This document shows, one piece after another, positions 37,181 through 46,228 of a stretch of 58,985 nt of DNA; the first letter of the stretch is position 1; each line of letters begins with the position of its first letter. The stretch lies in contig CAYTBT010000017.1 of assembly GCA_964436125.1 (NCBI GenBank), positions 1 through 58,985 of the forward strand, in the 5' to 3' direction. The notes beneath the pieces are model-generated. The model did no database searches. It saw only the letters and a list, made by a program, of their open reading frames with translations, and was not told the DNA's origin. The stretch comes from CAYRFF01 sp964436125 (lineage in GTDB: Bacteria; Bacteroidota; Bacteroidia; Chitinophagales; Saprospiraceae). The translations under genes were made by a program, and so were the position numbers.

Positions 37181-37660
37181 ATGAAATACAACGAAGAAGC
37201 ATTTTTACGCTTTGTTAAAAATCCTGTAAAAATAGCCATCACATTTTATTTGAGTGCCTTACTGGTCATTGGACTCGGTTATCTGTGCCGTTTTTTTGGG
37301 ATGATAAGCTTTGATGAGCAATTTCCTTGGCTGGTGATGGCGACGATGACTTTATTCTACGCCATGTTTGCCAATGCGATGATCCTACTCCGCGAGGGAG
37401 GACTTTTTAAGATTATGCGACACACATTTTATTCATTTATCCTTCTACTTGTAGCCGGTGTACTTGCCGCGTGGATTATCTCAGGCAAGTCGGTCTATGA
37501 TGTCGGACATTATAAGACAGTGTATGTCGTACTTATCCTAGCATTTCTCTTGTTCATATCAATTGCAGCCGCGATAAAAGTAACGATGCGATTTCTGGAT
37601 AAAAGAGACCGCAGTAGATTTATGCGAGATAATGATCCGGATAAAATTCACTGGAACTAG
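37181..37660 (+). CDS. Four-helix integral membrane protein, unknown
   Basis: The 159-residue product has four hydrophobic segments (about 17-39, 48-66, 80-102, 112-134) and a charged C-terminus (DKRDRSRFMRDNDPDKIHWN). I do not recognise the family. The leader just upstream (37085-37180) is strikingly purine-rich with GAAGAAGAAGAG repeats. The gene is convergent with tyrS. Confidence 0.65.
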   Translation: MKYNEEAFLRFVKNPVKIAITFYLSALLVIGLGYLCRFFGMISFDEQFPWLVMATMTLFYAMFANAMILLREGGLFKIMRHTFYSFILLLVAGVLAAWIISGKSVYDVGHYKTVYVVLILAFLLFISIAAAIKVTMRFLDKRDRSRFMRDNDPDKIHWN

Positions 37661-37693
37661 CCCGACATAAGTGCACCGGCGCAATAAGATAAT

Positions 37694-38974
37694 TTAATTC
37701 TCGAGATAAAGGAGGAATTTATTTTTCTTCCCATTTTCAATAAAGAGGTACTTTCCGTGAATAAGCTGATTGTCGGTGATGAGGAGGTTCATATCCTTAA
37801 TTTTAGTCTTGTTCAAGGCAAGTGCATTGGATTTAATGGCGCGACGCACTTCGGCATTGGAATTCATGATTTCCGTATAATCAGTGAGCAATCCGGTAAT
37901 ATTAATTTCATTATTTATTGCCGATGAAGGTATTGCATAAGAAGGAACTTCACGCTTAATATTCTCGAGTGTCGATGGATTCATAGCTCTTAAATGCTTT
38001 TCATCAAGCTTGCGATTAAAAATGATCTCCGATACTTCATTGACGATAGTGTAGTTTTCATCTCCGTGAACACGCCTTGTGATTTCTTCTGCGAGGAGCG
38101 CCTTGAGATGCCGCGGATTATCATTGAATTCCTTGAGAGTTGCTTCGGATTCTTCTCGTGATTTCAAGGTGAAATATCGCCATAACTTATCGATGTCATC
38201 ATCGCTGATATTAATCCAGAACTGAAAGAATTGATAAGGAGAAGTGCGTTCAGGATCGAGCCAGATATTGCCGGATTCTGATTTTCCAAACTTTGTGCCA
38301 TCACTCTTAGTCAAGAGAGGCGTGGTAACGGCATAGGCCTTTCCATTTTCTATATTGCGCCGGATAAATTCCGTGCCACTCGTAATATTTCCCCATTGAT
38401 CAGAGCCGCCCATCTGAAGTTTACAATCGTAATCCGTGTAGAGTTTTAGGTAGTCATTGGCTTGTAGGAGCTGATAACTGAATTCAGTGAAAGAAAGGCC
38501 GGTTTCCAGTCTTTGTTTCACGGATTCTTTACTCATCATATAATTGACCGTGAGATTTTTCCCTACATCGCGGAGAAAATCCAGGATTTTCATATCCTTA
38601 TAAAAGTCATAATTATTGAGGAGCAAAGCGTGATTTTTACCTTCATCAAAATTTAAGAATTGCTTGAATTGCTTTTTCTGAAACTGTAGGTTGTGTTCTA
38701 TCTGGTCATTATCCAGTAGAGTCCTTTCTTCTTTTTTAAAGGACGGATCTCCGATACGACCGGTGGCGCCTCCCATCAAGATGATAGGTCTGTGTCCTGC
38801 CTTCTGGAATAATGTCAGCAATTGTACTTGAATGAAATTGCCGATGGTAAGCGATGGAGCAGTCGGATCAAATCCGATATAACCGGTTGCCCTATGTCCT
38901 TTTAAGTATTCTTCACAACCTGGTGTAATATCCTGTATCATGCCGCGCCACCGCAGCTCTTCAATAAAATCCAT
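37694..38974 (-). CDS. tyrS: Tyrosyl-tRNA synthetase
   Basis: Charges tRNA-Tyr. The 426-residue product (ATG 38974; an upstream ATG at 39076 would overlap the divergent gene) has the class I features YIGFDPTAPSLTIGN, MGGATGRIGDPS, QMGGSDQWGNI, and KFGKS as the KMSKS loop. A C-terminal S4-like domain ends the protein. The HIGH motif reads TIGN, so both histidines are replaced. A -7 promoter element (TATCTTTG, 39006-38999) lies about 25 bp before the start codon. Confidence 0.94.
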   Translation of the reverse strand: MDFIEELRWRGMIQDITPGCEEYLKGHRATGYIGFDPTAPSLTIGNFIQVQLLTLFQKAGHRPIILMGGATGRIGDPSFKKEERTLLDNDQIEHNLQFQKKQFKQFLNFDEGKNHALLLNNYDFYKDMKILDFLRDVGKNLTVNYMMSKESVKQRLETGLSFTEFSYQLLQANDYLKLYTDYDCKLQMGGSDQWGNITSGTEFIRRNIENGKAYAVTTPLLTKSDGTKFGKSESGNIWLDPERTSPYQFFQFWINISDDDIDKLWRYFTLKSREESEATLKEFNDNPRHLKALLAEEITRRVHGDENYTIVNEVSEIIFNRKLDEKHLRAMNPSTLENIKREVPSYAIPSSAINNEINITGLLTDYTEIMNSNAEVRRAIKSNALALNKTKIKDMNLLITDNQLIHGKYLFIENGKKNKFLLYLEN

Positions 38975-38998
38975 AAATCTTTCAGTCTTATTTTTTGC

Positions 38999-39006
38999 CA
39001 AAGATA
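38999..39006 (-). promoter_or_regulatory. Candidate -7 promoter element of tyrS
   Basis: TATCTTTG on the minus strand matches TAnnTTTG and lies 24 bp ahead of the tyrS ATG, implying a leader of about 20 nt. It supports the start at 38974 and excludes the longer frame. Confidence 0.65.
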
Positions 39007-39051
39007 AGAAAGTGACTTTACAGTTACCACCTAAAACAGAGTTCAATCTTG

Positions 39052-39059
39052 TATATTTG
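39052..39059 (+). promoter_or_regulatory. Candidate -7 promoter element of the FtsX/LolC-like gene
   Basis: TATATTTG ends 4 bp before the ATG at 39064. With a transcription start a few bases after the element, the mRNA would be leaderless or nearly so. It sits back to back with the tyrS promoter, 46 bp away. Confidence 0.55.
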
Positions 39060-39063
39060 TCCC

Positions 39064-40344
39064 ATGCGGACATCACGGTACATCGCTAGCACTATCTTAA
39101 AATCAGGTAGCACCTCATTTATACGGCTGATACTACGGCTTGCAACGGTGACAATTGCCTTGAGTCTCTCAGTAATGATACTCACAGTGTCTATAATTGC
39201 GGGATTTGAACAAGACATCAGCAAGAAAATCTTTGATTTCTGGGGGCATATAACTGTAAAAGACCTCAATAGTCGCGGTGCATTGGAAAATGTGCCTATA
39301 GATCATGCCGATATGTATATGGATACTATTGAAGCTTTGAACCGGGTAAATTATCCGACGATAAATGGGAGAGGAGAGTGGGTGAAAAAACGCACTGAAG
39401 GTGGCATAAGAGCAGCACAGGAATTTATCCACCTGCCCGCAATCTTACACTCCAAGGATGCTATGGAAGGGGTACGCCTTCGCGGACTTTCGTCAAATAT
39501 TGAGAAAAGGCAATTCTTAAACTCTTATATTGAGGCGGGAAGCTGGATTCAAGATACTTCAGCGCAAGCTCAGATAATCCTCTCGAGAAGCCTTGCGGAT
39601 AGGCTTGAAGTCGGATTACATGATAAACTCCTCGTGCATATTATCTATGATGGACGACAGATACCACGACGCTTTACCGTACAGGGTATTTATTCCACGG
39701 GCTTGGAGGAATTTGATTCGCGTATAGCCATTGTCGATATTGATTTTATCCGAGAAATAGTCGGATGGACAAGTGATCAGGCCGGTGGAATATCTATCCT
39801 CGTCGATAATATTGATGATATCCCCGGATTTACAGATTATCTGAATTACCAGGTGTTGCCACGTAATCTTTATGCTGAAAGTATCCGTACACAATTGCGA
39901 GCGCTTTTTGAGTGGTTGAGCTTGCAAGATGTCAATAAAATACTGATAATTTCTTTACTTACAATTGTCTGTATGATAAATATGACAACAGTATTGATTA
40001 TTCTCATCCTTGAACGGAGCAGAATGATAGGGATATTAAAATCTTTGGGCGCAGATAATTGGATGATAAGGGAGGTTTTTCTGCATTATGCAGCTTATAT
40101 ACTTATCCGTGCATTGATTATAGGGAATCTCATCGGACTTGGGATATGTGCGATTCAATATTTTACACATGTTTTACCCCTTGATGAACAGAACTATTAC
40201 CTTTCTTATGTACCGATAAGCTTTGAATGGTGGCAGTATGGCTTGTTGAATATCGGTTGTTTCCTGCTTACCATTATTTTCCTTATACTGCCGACAATGC
40301 TTATCGCACGGATTAACCCAGTCAAGGTTTTGAGATTTGAATAG
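39064..40344 (+). CDS. FtsX/LolC-type ABC transporter permease
   Basis: The 426-residue permease has four membrane segments: one at about 22-44, and three near the C-terminus (about 295-320, 345-370, 385-415). A large extracytoplasmic MacB-like domain lies between the first and second. The ends match the LolC/LolE/FtsX family (TSFIRLILRLATVTIALSLS, IGILKSLGADNWMIREVFL). In Bacteroidota it may help export lipoproteins or other envelope factors; no ATPase gene is adjacent, so the partner is unknown. The ATG at 39064 is preferred over a TTG at 39049. Confidence 0.85.
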   Translation: MRTSRYIASTILKSGSTSFIRLILRLATVTIALSLSVMILTVSIIAGFEQDISKKIFDFWGHITVKDLNSRGALENVPIDHADMYMDTIEALNRVNYPTINGRGEWVKKRTEGGIRAAQEFIHLPAILHSKDAMEGVRLRGLSSNIEKRQFLNSYIEAGSWIQDTSAQAQIILSRSLADRLEVGLHDKLLVHIIYDGRQIPRRFTVQGIYSTGLEEFDSRIAIVDIDFIREIVGWTSDQAGGISILVDNIDDIPGFTDYLNYQVLPRNLYAESIRTQLRALFEWLSLQDVNKILIISLLTIVCMINMTTVLIILILERSRMIGILKSLGADNWMIREVFLHYAAYILIRALIIGNLIGLGICAIQYFTHVLPLDEQNYYLSYVPISFEWWQYGLLNIGCFLLTIIFLILPTMLIARINPVKVLRFE

Positions 40345-40568
40345 GGGATAGTGTTAAGCACAATAAGTAGAAAAAGAGCACAATTATCGGTCGAGAGCAC
40401 TACTTTTTAATTGAAAGCTTCTCTATTCGGCACATGATTTGTTATAGATAGGCGATAAGGTGAGAATAGAAAGGCTAGATGGAATATATGCAGCCGGCAT
40501 TCGGTAAATCAGTAGAATGATTGTAATTTCATCGCCTGAATTAAGGTGAGAGATGAAAGTATGAGCTT

Positions 40569-41516
40569 ATGATAGAATATTACACAACAGAAGATGGAAA
40601 AGTCAAAGAGGTACAGGAAAGAGTATCTGGTTGTTGGATAAATATTCAACCACCTTATGAAAATCGCAAGATTGAGGAGCTGGCCGAGACATTATCGATC
40701 CCACTAGACTTTATCATGGATTCTCTCGACCTCAACGAGCGATCGCGTTATGAGATCGAAGATGCAGTACGGCTCATTATTGTCAACACACCTGTTGTCA
40801 ATGAACTGGACCAGAAAAATGAAGCTATCTACATTACGGTTCCGATAGGTATTATCCTTGCTCAGGGACATATTATTACCGTAACGGCATTTGAGAGTGA
40901 TGTGATAAAGAAATTTATCGATGGCAAAATAAAAAACTTCAGCCCGCTTGATCATAAGAAATTTATCCTTGAACTGCTTGAACAGAATGTCCTGCGCTAT
41001 CTGGAATTCCTGAAAAAATTAAACCTCAAACGTAATATTATTGAAAGTGAATTGTACGATTCCGCCCGGAACGAAGAGCTTAAACAACTCCTGCGTATAG
41101 AAAAAAGTCTTGTTTACTTTGTGAATTCCCTGAATGCCAATGAGCTACTCAAGATGAAGATGAAGCGCGTCAATTTCTTGCATATTCAGCACGATGAAGA
41201 TTTGTCGGAACTCTTTGAGGATATTATTATCGATAATTCACAGGCACTTGAAATGGCCAATGTCTATACCAATATCCTCAGCGGAACTATGGATGCCTAT
41301 GCTTCCATTATCTCCAATAACCTGAGCTTCTTTGTACAGCGACTTACTATTGTGACAATTGTGCTCTCTGTCCCGACCTTAATCGGCTCGCTTTATGGCA
41401 TGAATGTCCCATTGCCATTTCAGGATGACCCCCTCGCCTTCTACATTATTCTTGTCCTTTCTTTACTTTTCAGTGTTTTGATGGTCTGGTTCTTCCGACG
41501 GAAGCACTTCTTTTAG
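40569..41516 (+). CDS. corA: CorA-type magnesium/divalent cation transporter
   Basis: Pentameric inner-membrane channel for Mg2+ and similar ions. The 315-residue product has a long cytoplasmic helical region (about 120-250) followed by two membrane helices at the C-terminus. The GMN signature is present in SLYGMNVPLPF (about 276-280), and the protein ends in a basic tail (FFRRKHFF). Confidence 0.93.
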   Translation: MIEYYTTEDGKVKEVQERVSGCWINIQPPYENRKIEELAETLSIPLDFIMDSLDLNERSRYEIEDAVRLIIVNTPVVNELDQKNEAIYITVPIGIILAQGHIITVTAFESDVIKKFIDGKIKNFSPLDHKKFILELLEQNVLRYLEFLKKLNLKRNIIESELYDSARNEELKQLLRIEKSLVYFVNSLNANELLKMKMKRVNFLHIQHDEDLSELFEDIIIDNSQALEMANVYTNILSGTMDAYASIISNNLSFFVQRLTIVTIVLSVPTLIGSLYGMNVPLPFQDDPLAFYIILVLSLLFSVLMVWFFRRKHFF

Positions 41517-42132
41517 ATTACTTAGCCCAATCTCTTATCCTTATCACTATGCCCCGGGGATTATACTATCTAAGGAATACCACCTTCTCTTTCAATGCCT
41601 TTATAGAGCCCATTGTATAAGCTTCCGCAAATGTCGTCCCGATATTCACCTCCCATTCTCGATTATCCACAGGTGATGTGGAAAATTTAGCACCGTTATT
41701 TAAGGCTTATAGACGTTTTACACATCCTGTGGATAAATGTGGATAGAAGATCGGTGAATTAATTATACCTTGCGACACAGTTTTAATTCAAGATGTAATT
41801 AACTGTAGACCATCTGTTTTATTCTCTATATGGCTCGATTTCGGATCTCCCGAGATCGGGCTCTTTTTATTGCTGGTCGTGTGGTCATGGGGCAGCTTAC
41901 TGGAAGAATGGCCAATTGAATATTCTCACCGAAAGAACTGAGATAAATTTCAGCTCTTCTATTTTCCTTACCGAGTAATAATGTAATTTAAGTCCCTTCC
42001 CCACATTTGCGGAAGCTCATTCATAAACAATTCCTTCTCCATAAATATTATTAAGTATAGACCCAATCCTCAACCACAATCTGTATTGAATTCTCTATGG
42101 AATAGGGAAAATGACTAGCTTAATCGGAAAGA
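41517..42132. other. Gene-free region with DnaA-box cluster (candidate oriC)
   Basis: This 616-bp gap has no credible coding frame. It contains four DnaA-box-like sites within 84 bp: TTATCCACA 41663-41671, TGTGGAAAA 41677-41685, TGTGGATAA 41728-41736 and TGTGGATAG 41738-41746, plus a weaker TTTTACACA. AT-rich DNA lies between and after them. The cluster is bracketed by inverted copies of the recurrent motif AGCTTCCGCAAATGT (41620-41634 and, reversed, 42003-42017). An intrinsic-terminator-like hairpin lies at 41831-41868. Position at a replication origin is inferred from box clustering; dnaA itself is not in the window. Confidence 0.6.
41831..41868 (+). terminator. Intrinsic terminator without an obvious gene
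   Basis: GGCTCGATTTCGG (41832-41844) pairs with CCGAGATCGGGCTC (41850-41863), with three G-T pairs, around a five-base loop, followed by TTTTT. It lies 315 bp after the corA stop, past the DnaA boxes, so it either ends a small RNA or shields the origin-like region. Confidence 0.65.
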
Positions 42133-42633
42133 ATGAATATCGCTGAAGGAAGGCAAAGTTTTATTGAACACTGGGGTAAAATGGGCCCCAAATGGGGGAT
42201 AAACCGATGTATGGCACAGATTCATGCCTTGCTACTTATATCACCGCGTCCTTTATGTGCCGAGACGATCATGGATGAGCTGTGTATAAGCAGGGGAAGC
42301 GTCAATACCAATCTCCGTGCGCTTATCGAGTGGGGTCTGGTGAAGAAAAAATTGAAGCCGGGCGAGCGGAAAGAGTTTTTTGTAGGGGAGAAGGATATGT
42401 GGACGATTTTTAAATGTATCGTGCAACAAAGGCGTAAAAAGGAGCTTGAACCTATGCTTACTGAACTACAGAGAATGAAGGACGTACATGGCGATACCAA
42501 GGAGACTGAAGAGTACCTCACTATGATCGATAGTATCTATCAGATATGTCATAAGGCCGACACCATGCTCGATACGGTTGTGGAGCTCGAGGAATCAATG
42601 TTGAATATGCGGGAATTTTCTGCCTACGGATAG
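42133..42633 (+). CDS. GbsR/MarR-family transcriptional regulator
   Basis: The 166-residue protein has a winged helix-turn-helix (about 25-90: AQIHALLLISPRPLCAETIM, LCISRGSVNTNLRAL, WGLVKKKLKPGERKEFF). It is the GbsR branch of the MarR superfamily, which in other bacteria senses choline and controls osmoprotectant genes. No osmolyte gene is adjacent here, so the ligand and regulon are unknown. It is followed after 56 bp by the DUF1015 gene. Confidence 0.85.
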   Translation: MNIAEGRQSFIEHWGKMGPKWGINRCMAQIHALLLISPRPLCAETIMDELCISRGSVNTNLRALIEWGLVKKKLKPGERKEFFVGEKDMWTIFKCIVQQRRKKELEPMLTELQRMKDVHGDTKETEEYLTMIDSIYQICHKADTMLDTVVELEESMLNMREFSAYG

Positions 42634-42689
42634 AAAAATATACCAATACGGAAAAAATCACTATCTTCGCAATCCCGAATGATGATTTT

Positions 42690-43802
42690 ATGAAAATATT
42701 CCCTTTCAGAGCATTATATCCCAATCTCGATCTGATTGCATCTTCAGATACATTTTTTGCTAGTATTAAGTATCAATATCCCGAGTGTTATATGAATGGC
42801 TTTTATAATAAGAGTGAGGAGCCCGGTTTATATATCTATGAAATTGAGGATAAGGAATACACTTATCTCGGGATTCTGGGCTGCCTTGATATTAATGAAT
42901 ACAGGCAGGATAATATCCTTATCCATGAAAATACTCTAGCTCAGAAAGAGCAGAAGTTTATTGACCTCCTACTTGATAGGAAGGCGATGATTAAGCCTAT
43001 CTTACTCTCTCATACGTATTCGGAAGAACTTGAACAGGCTCTTGTGTACCATAAAAGGGACAAGGAGGTCTTTCTTGAAGTTGAGTTTGATATAGAGGAA
43101 GCACGACATCGTTTCTGGAAAATCAGTGATAAAGGTGAAATTCAGGAGTTGATTGCGCTCTTTGATGAGCAAGTTCAACATACATATATTGCTGATGGTC
43201 ATCATCGGACTGCGGTTACGGATAGATTATATAAAATGGCGGTACACAAGAAGAAGGGCTTAAAATTTGACCGGCTTTATTGTGGGTTCTTTCATCTTGA
43301 ACAGCTACATATCCGTGAATTCAATAGAATTATTTCAATTCTCAGTGAGCTTACACCGGCTATGATTATTGCTCGTCTTTCTGCAATATGTGATATAGAA
43401 CCCATTACGACCGTCCGCTTGCCGCAAGCACCTACTGAAATGGTAATGACAGTGAGAGGAGAAAGCTATTCACTGTTATGGAAGGATGAAATACTGAAGG
43501 ATTATCCATCGGAATTTACGCTTATTCCGGATGTGTTTAATAAATTTATCTGTCAGGAAATATGCGGGATACACGACGTGAGAAAAGATAGCAGAATTAA
43601 ATACATTCAGGGAGACCTGGGAATAAAAGGTGTAGAAAGGGAAACGGAATTCAGCGAGGATGTAGCTTTCTATCTGTATCCTATAAATAAAGAACAATTT
43701 AAATATTGTTCCGATCAGGGACTTGTCTTGCCACCGAAGAGTACTTATATTGAACCACGGATGAAAAATGGACTCCTCGTTCATCCTTTTAAAAACGGAT
43801 AG
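42690..43802 (+). CDS. DUF1015 family protein
   Basis: The 370-residue protein shows the DUF1015 features FPFRALYPN at the start, the central YIADGHHRTAVTDRLYKM and the C-terminal QGLVLPPKSTYIEPRMKNGL. Function is not established; the family has been linked to serine or phosphate-related metabolism in some genomes. Length is slightly shorter than usual (about 400). It is probably co-transcribed with the GbsR-like regulator. Confidence 0.85.
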   Translation: MKIFPFRALYPNLDLIASSDTFFASIKYQYPECYMNGFYNKSEEPGLYIYEIEDKEYTYLGILGCLDINEYRQDNILIHENTLAQKEQKFIDLLLDRKAMIKPILLSHTYSEELEQALVYHKRDKEVFLEVEFDIEEARHRFWKISDKGEIQELIALFDEQVQHTYIADGHHRTAVTDRLYKMAVHKKKGLKFDRLYCGFFHLEQLHIREFNRIISILSELTPAMIIARLSAICDIEPITTVRLPQAPTEMVMTVRGESYSLLWKDEILKDYPSEFTLIPDVFNKFICQEICGIHDVRKDSRIKYIQGDLGIKGVERETEFSEDVAFYLYPINKEQFKYCSDQGLVLPPKSTYIEPRMKNGLLVHPFKNG

Positions 43803-44274
43803 CCTGAACAGCTAGTCTTCCTGCAATAGGACCTAATGCAAGGATTGTATGAAATCACTTCATCAGCGATGATGGAAATTCATGTTCTTATCGCTTTGAT
43901 CTGATTCAGAACCTTAATTACTCTAAGATAGTGGTATAGTCAGGAGAACTACGTGCGTGTTAACAATAATTTTAAGAGTTTTTCCTTGTACTTACTGCAT
44001 TTAACTTATCGGAATTCCAGGTTCAGATTCACGCAATATGCCGGATAAATTCACAGAGAAATGACAGAAAGATGAATGTTTTCAAAATATGTTTTATATT
44101 GTGCAATATTCGATGACTTAAAAAGCTGTGGTGATCGAAAATATAAATTATGGCAGGGAAAGCAGCGTTTAAAAGAGGAACTAGCTCTGTTCAATAAGAG
44201 ATTTATCCGAAGGAAGTTCTGGTATTAAAAAAGTAGGACTTTCAGTAGTTAATTAAAAAGGAGAGTGCTTAAAT
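43803..44274. other. Intergenic region upstream of porP/sprF
   Basis: About 470 bp without a supported gene or repeat. It probably carries the porP/sprF promoter, but no clear TAnnTTTG element with a good partner was found. Confidence 0.4.
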
Positions 44275-45375
44275 ATGAAGAAATTTATTTACACTGTAGT
44301 AGCATTTTTAATAATAGGAGTGGGGAATAGAGTATATTCTCAAGATATTCACTTCTCGCAATTCTATATGTCGCCATTGACATTGAATCCGGCTATGACC
44401 GGCGTGCTCGACTGTACGCAACGATTTTCAGTCAATTATCGCAATCAATGGGCAGGTGTAGCCAAGAATTATGCCTACAATACGATAGCAGCGAGTTATG
44501 ATAGGAAATTTACAGCATTCCGTCGCGATTACTGGGGATTGGGAGCCAATTTGTTTGGGGATAAAGCCGGAGCATCTCGGTTTACCACAGCAATGGTGAA
44601 ATTATCCGGTTCATTTTCTAAGTATCTCGGAGGAAATCGCGAGTACTCTCATTATCTTGTATTCGGCGTAGAAGCCGGCTATGGTAATCGCTTCTTCGCA
44701 TTGGATGAGTTGAGATTTCCGATTCAGCACGATGGAAGAGGTGGATTTGCTGCCAATATTCCCAATGGAGAAACAATGTTCGGTGATCAGAGTATTTTCT
44801 ACGGTGATATCGGAGCTGGTTTATTGTGGTTTATCAACTGGCATAATGGAGGGTCATTTTACATCGGTGGTGTGTATTCACACATCAACAAGCCTAATCA
44901 GAGTTTCGCTGCGGATAATGGTCAAGCTGCTTCAGTATTGCTTTACAGCAAATATACCATCCACGCAGGTGGAGAATTTCCGCTCAGCGATAATGTTTCA
45001 CTCGTTCCCGGTATCGTAAGTTTTATGCAAGGACCATCATGGCAGTTGAATGGGGGAACGGCGCTGAGATTTGATATCGGTAGTCAGAGATATCAGACGC
45101 AGAATTTTCAGATAGGAATATGGACAAGACTTGTAAATAACTATGATTACAGCTTGAATTCCGATAACGAGATGGTGGAAGATTATTCACTAGGAATGGA
45201 TGCGATGATAGGTTCTGTCCGTTTCCAGTACAATCAGTTTAAAATAGGATTCAGCTATGACGCCAATGTGTCTTCACTCAATAAAGGGACAGGTGGTAAT
45301 GGAGCCTTTGAATTATCAATGATGTATATTATATGTGGTCCGGAAAGAAGAGGTGTATATTGCCCTAGCTTCTAG
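44275..45375 (+). CDS. PorP/SprF-family type IX secretion membrane protein
   Basis: The 366-residue product has a signal peptide (MKKFIYTVVAFLIIGVGNRVYS) and then the family hallmark QDIHFSQFYMSPLTLNPAMTG. The rest is a 14-strand outer-membrane barrel with many aromatic and glycine residues, ending near YIICGPERRGVYCPSF. PorP/SprF proteins anchor or help secrete T9SS cargo such as the SprB-like and type B sorting-domain proteins; the window carries several T9SS cargo genes. A single gene here, without the large cargo protein that often precedes it. Confidence 0.92.
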   Translation: MKKFIYTVVAFLIIGVGNRVYSQDIHFSQFYMSPLTLNPAMTGVLDCTQRFSVNYRNQWAGVAKNYAYNTIAASYDRKFTAFRRDYWGLGANLFGDKAGASRFTTAMVKLSGSFSKYLGGNREYSHYLVFGVEAGYGNRFFALDELRFPIQHDGRGGFAANIPNGETMFGDQSIFYGDIGAGLLWFINWHNGGSFYIGGVYSHINKPNQSFAADNGQAASVLLYSKYTIHAGGEFPLSDNVSLVPGIVSFMQGPSWQLNGGTALRFDIGSQRYQTQNFQIGIWTRLVNNYDYSLNSDNEMVEDYSLGMDAMIGSVRFQYNQFKIGFSYDANVSSLNKGTGGNGAFELSMMYIICGPERRGVYCPSF

Positions 45376-45498
45376 CTAGAGAGAGCTTGGACAATAGAAT
45401 CTTGGTAGAATCTATATGTTTTGCCTGATTTACTATAATTATGCCTTCCTGTGAATGATATACGGAAGCTATTACAATAGTCGGACCATCGTTTTCCG

Positions 45499-45516
45499 TA
45501 ATTTTGTGTAAATTTG
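45499..45516 (+). promoter_or_regulatory. Two candidate -7 elements ahead of the bactofilin gene
   Basis: TAATTTTG (45499-45506) and TAAATTTG (45509-45516) both match TAnnTTTG and are 10 bp apart, 24-34 bp ahead of the preferred ATG at 45540. Their position supports a start downstream of 45504. Confidence 0.5.
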
Positions 45517-45539
45517 GCTTAATTCAATTGAACTTCTAT

Positions 45540-45998
45540 ATGGCAATGTTTGGTAATTCTGATGATAATAAACGCAAGAAAAAAGCACCTGTGACGCCTA
45601 ATGGTGCCTTAAATAGCATTGTAAATGGCACCGAGGTCCACGGAGATATTGAGTGCGAGAGTGATATCCGCATCGATGGCACCTTAATAGGTTCCTTGAA
45701 CTGCAGTGGAAGATTCATCCTCGGTGAAACCGGTTCACTCCAAGGTGAAGTAACTTGTGATGACGCTGTTGTGCAAGGACAGTTTGAGGGCGATCTCTAT
45801 GTGAAGCAGGTTCTTGATGTGAAAAAGACAGCACAGATTAATGGGCAGATTACTACTGAAAAGCTCGTCGTAGAATCCGGTGCGGTGTTTAATGTCCATT
45901 GTCGGATGGGTGGAAAATCATTTGGGAAAGTTGATGGAAATGAAAGTGGAGATAAATCGAGCCGGCAAAGTACCAAAGGAAAGAAAGAAACTGCATGA
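45540..45998 (+). CDS. Bactofilin (polymer-forming cytoskeletal protein)
   Basis: The 152-residue protein has a central right-handed beta-helix domain (about 20-125: IVNGTEVHGDIECESDIRID, GTLIGSLNCSGRFILGETGS) between flexible charged ends (NKRKKKAPVTPN; GKVDGNESGDKSSRQSTKGKK), the classic bactofilin layout. Bactofilins polymerise without nucleotide and position cell-wall or division enzymes. The ATG at 45540 is preferred over 45504, with 45546 as another option. It overlaps the next gene by four bases (ATGA). Confidence 0.9.
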   Translation: MAMFGNSDDNKRKKKAPVTPNGALNSIVNGTEVHGDIECESDIRIDGTLIGSLNCSGRFILGETGSLQGEVTCDDAVVQGQFEGDLYVKQVLDVKKTAQINGQITTEKLVVESGAVFNVHCRMGGKSFGKVDGNESGDKSSRQSTKGKKETA

Positions 45999-46228
45999 GC
46001 GGGGAGAAGGACAAGAAACCCCTTGTAGATAAGGATAAAATGCGCTCTTATCTGAAATATTCCGGACTTGCATTTCAATTACTCGGACTTATTCTTATTG
46101 GATATTTTATAGGAGATTGGATTGACGACAAAATGGGAACCGTAAAGCCCTACTGGACAGCCGGAGTGATTGTCTTTATTTTACTTGCTTTTATGATTTC
46201 TATGATATATAATCTCACAAAGAAATGA
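45995..46228 (+). CDS. atpZ: AtpZ/AtpI family protein
   Basis: The 77-residue protein has two membrane helices (about 23-45 and 52-72) and the family pattern SGLAFQLLGLILIGYFIGDW with KPYWTAGVIVFILLAFM. AtpZ/AtpI proteins accompany the F-type ATP synthase operon and help assemble the c-ring or supply Mg2+. It overlaps both neighbours by ATGA, so the three genes are translationally coupled. The expected atpB-E-F-H-A-G genes do not follow. Confidence 0.85.
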   Translation: MSGEKDKKPLVDKDKMRSYLKYSGLAFQLLGLILIGYFIGDWIDDKMGTVKPYWTAGVIVFILLAFMISMIYNLTKK

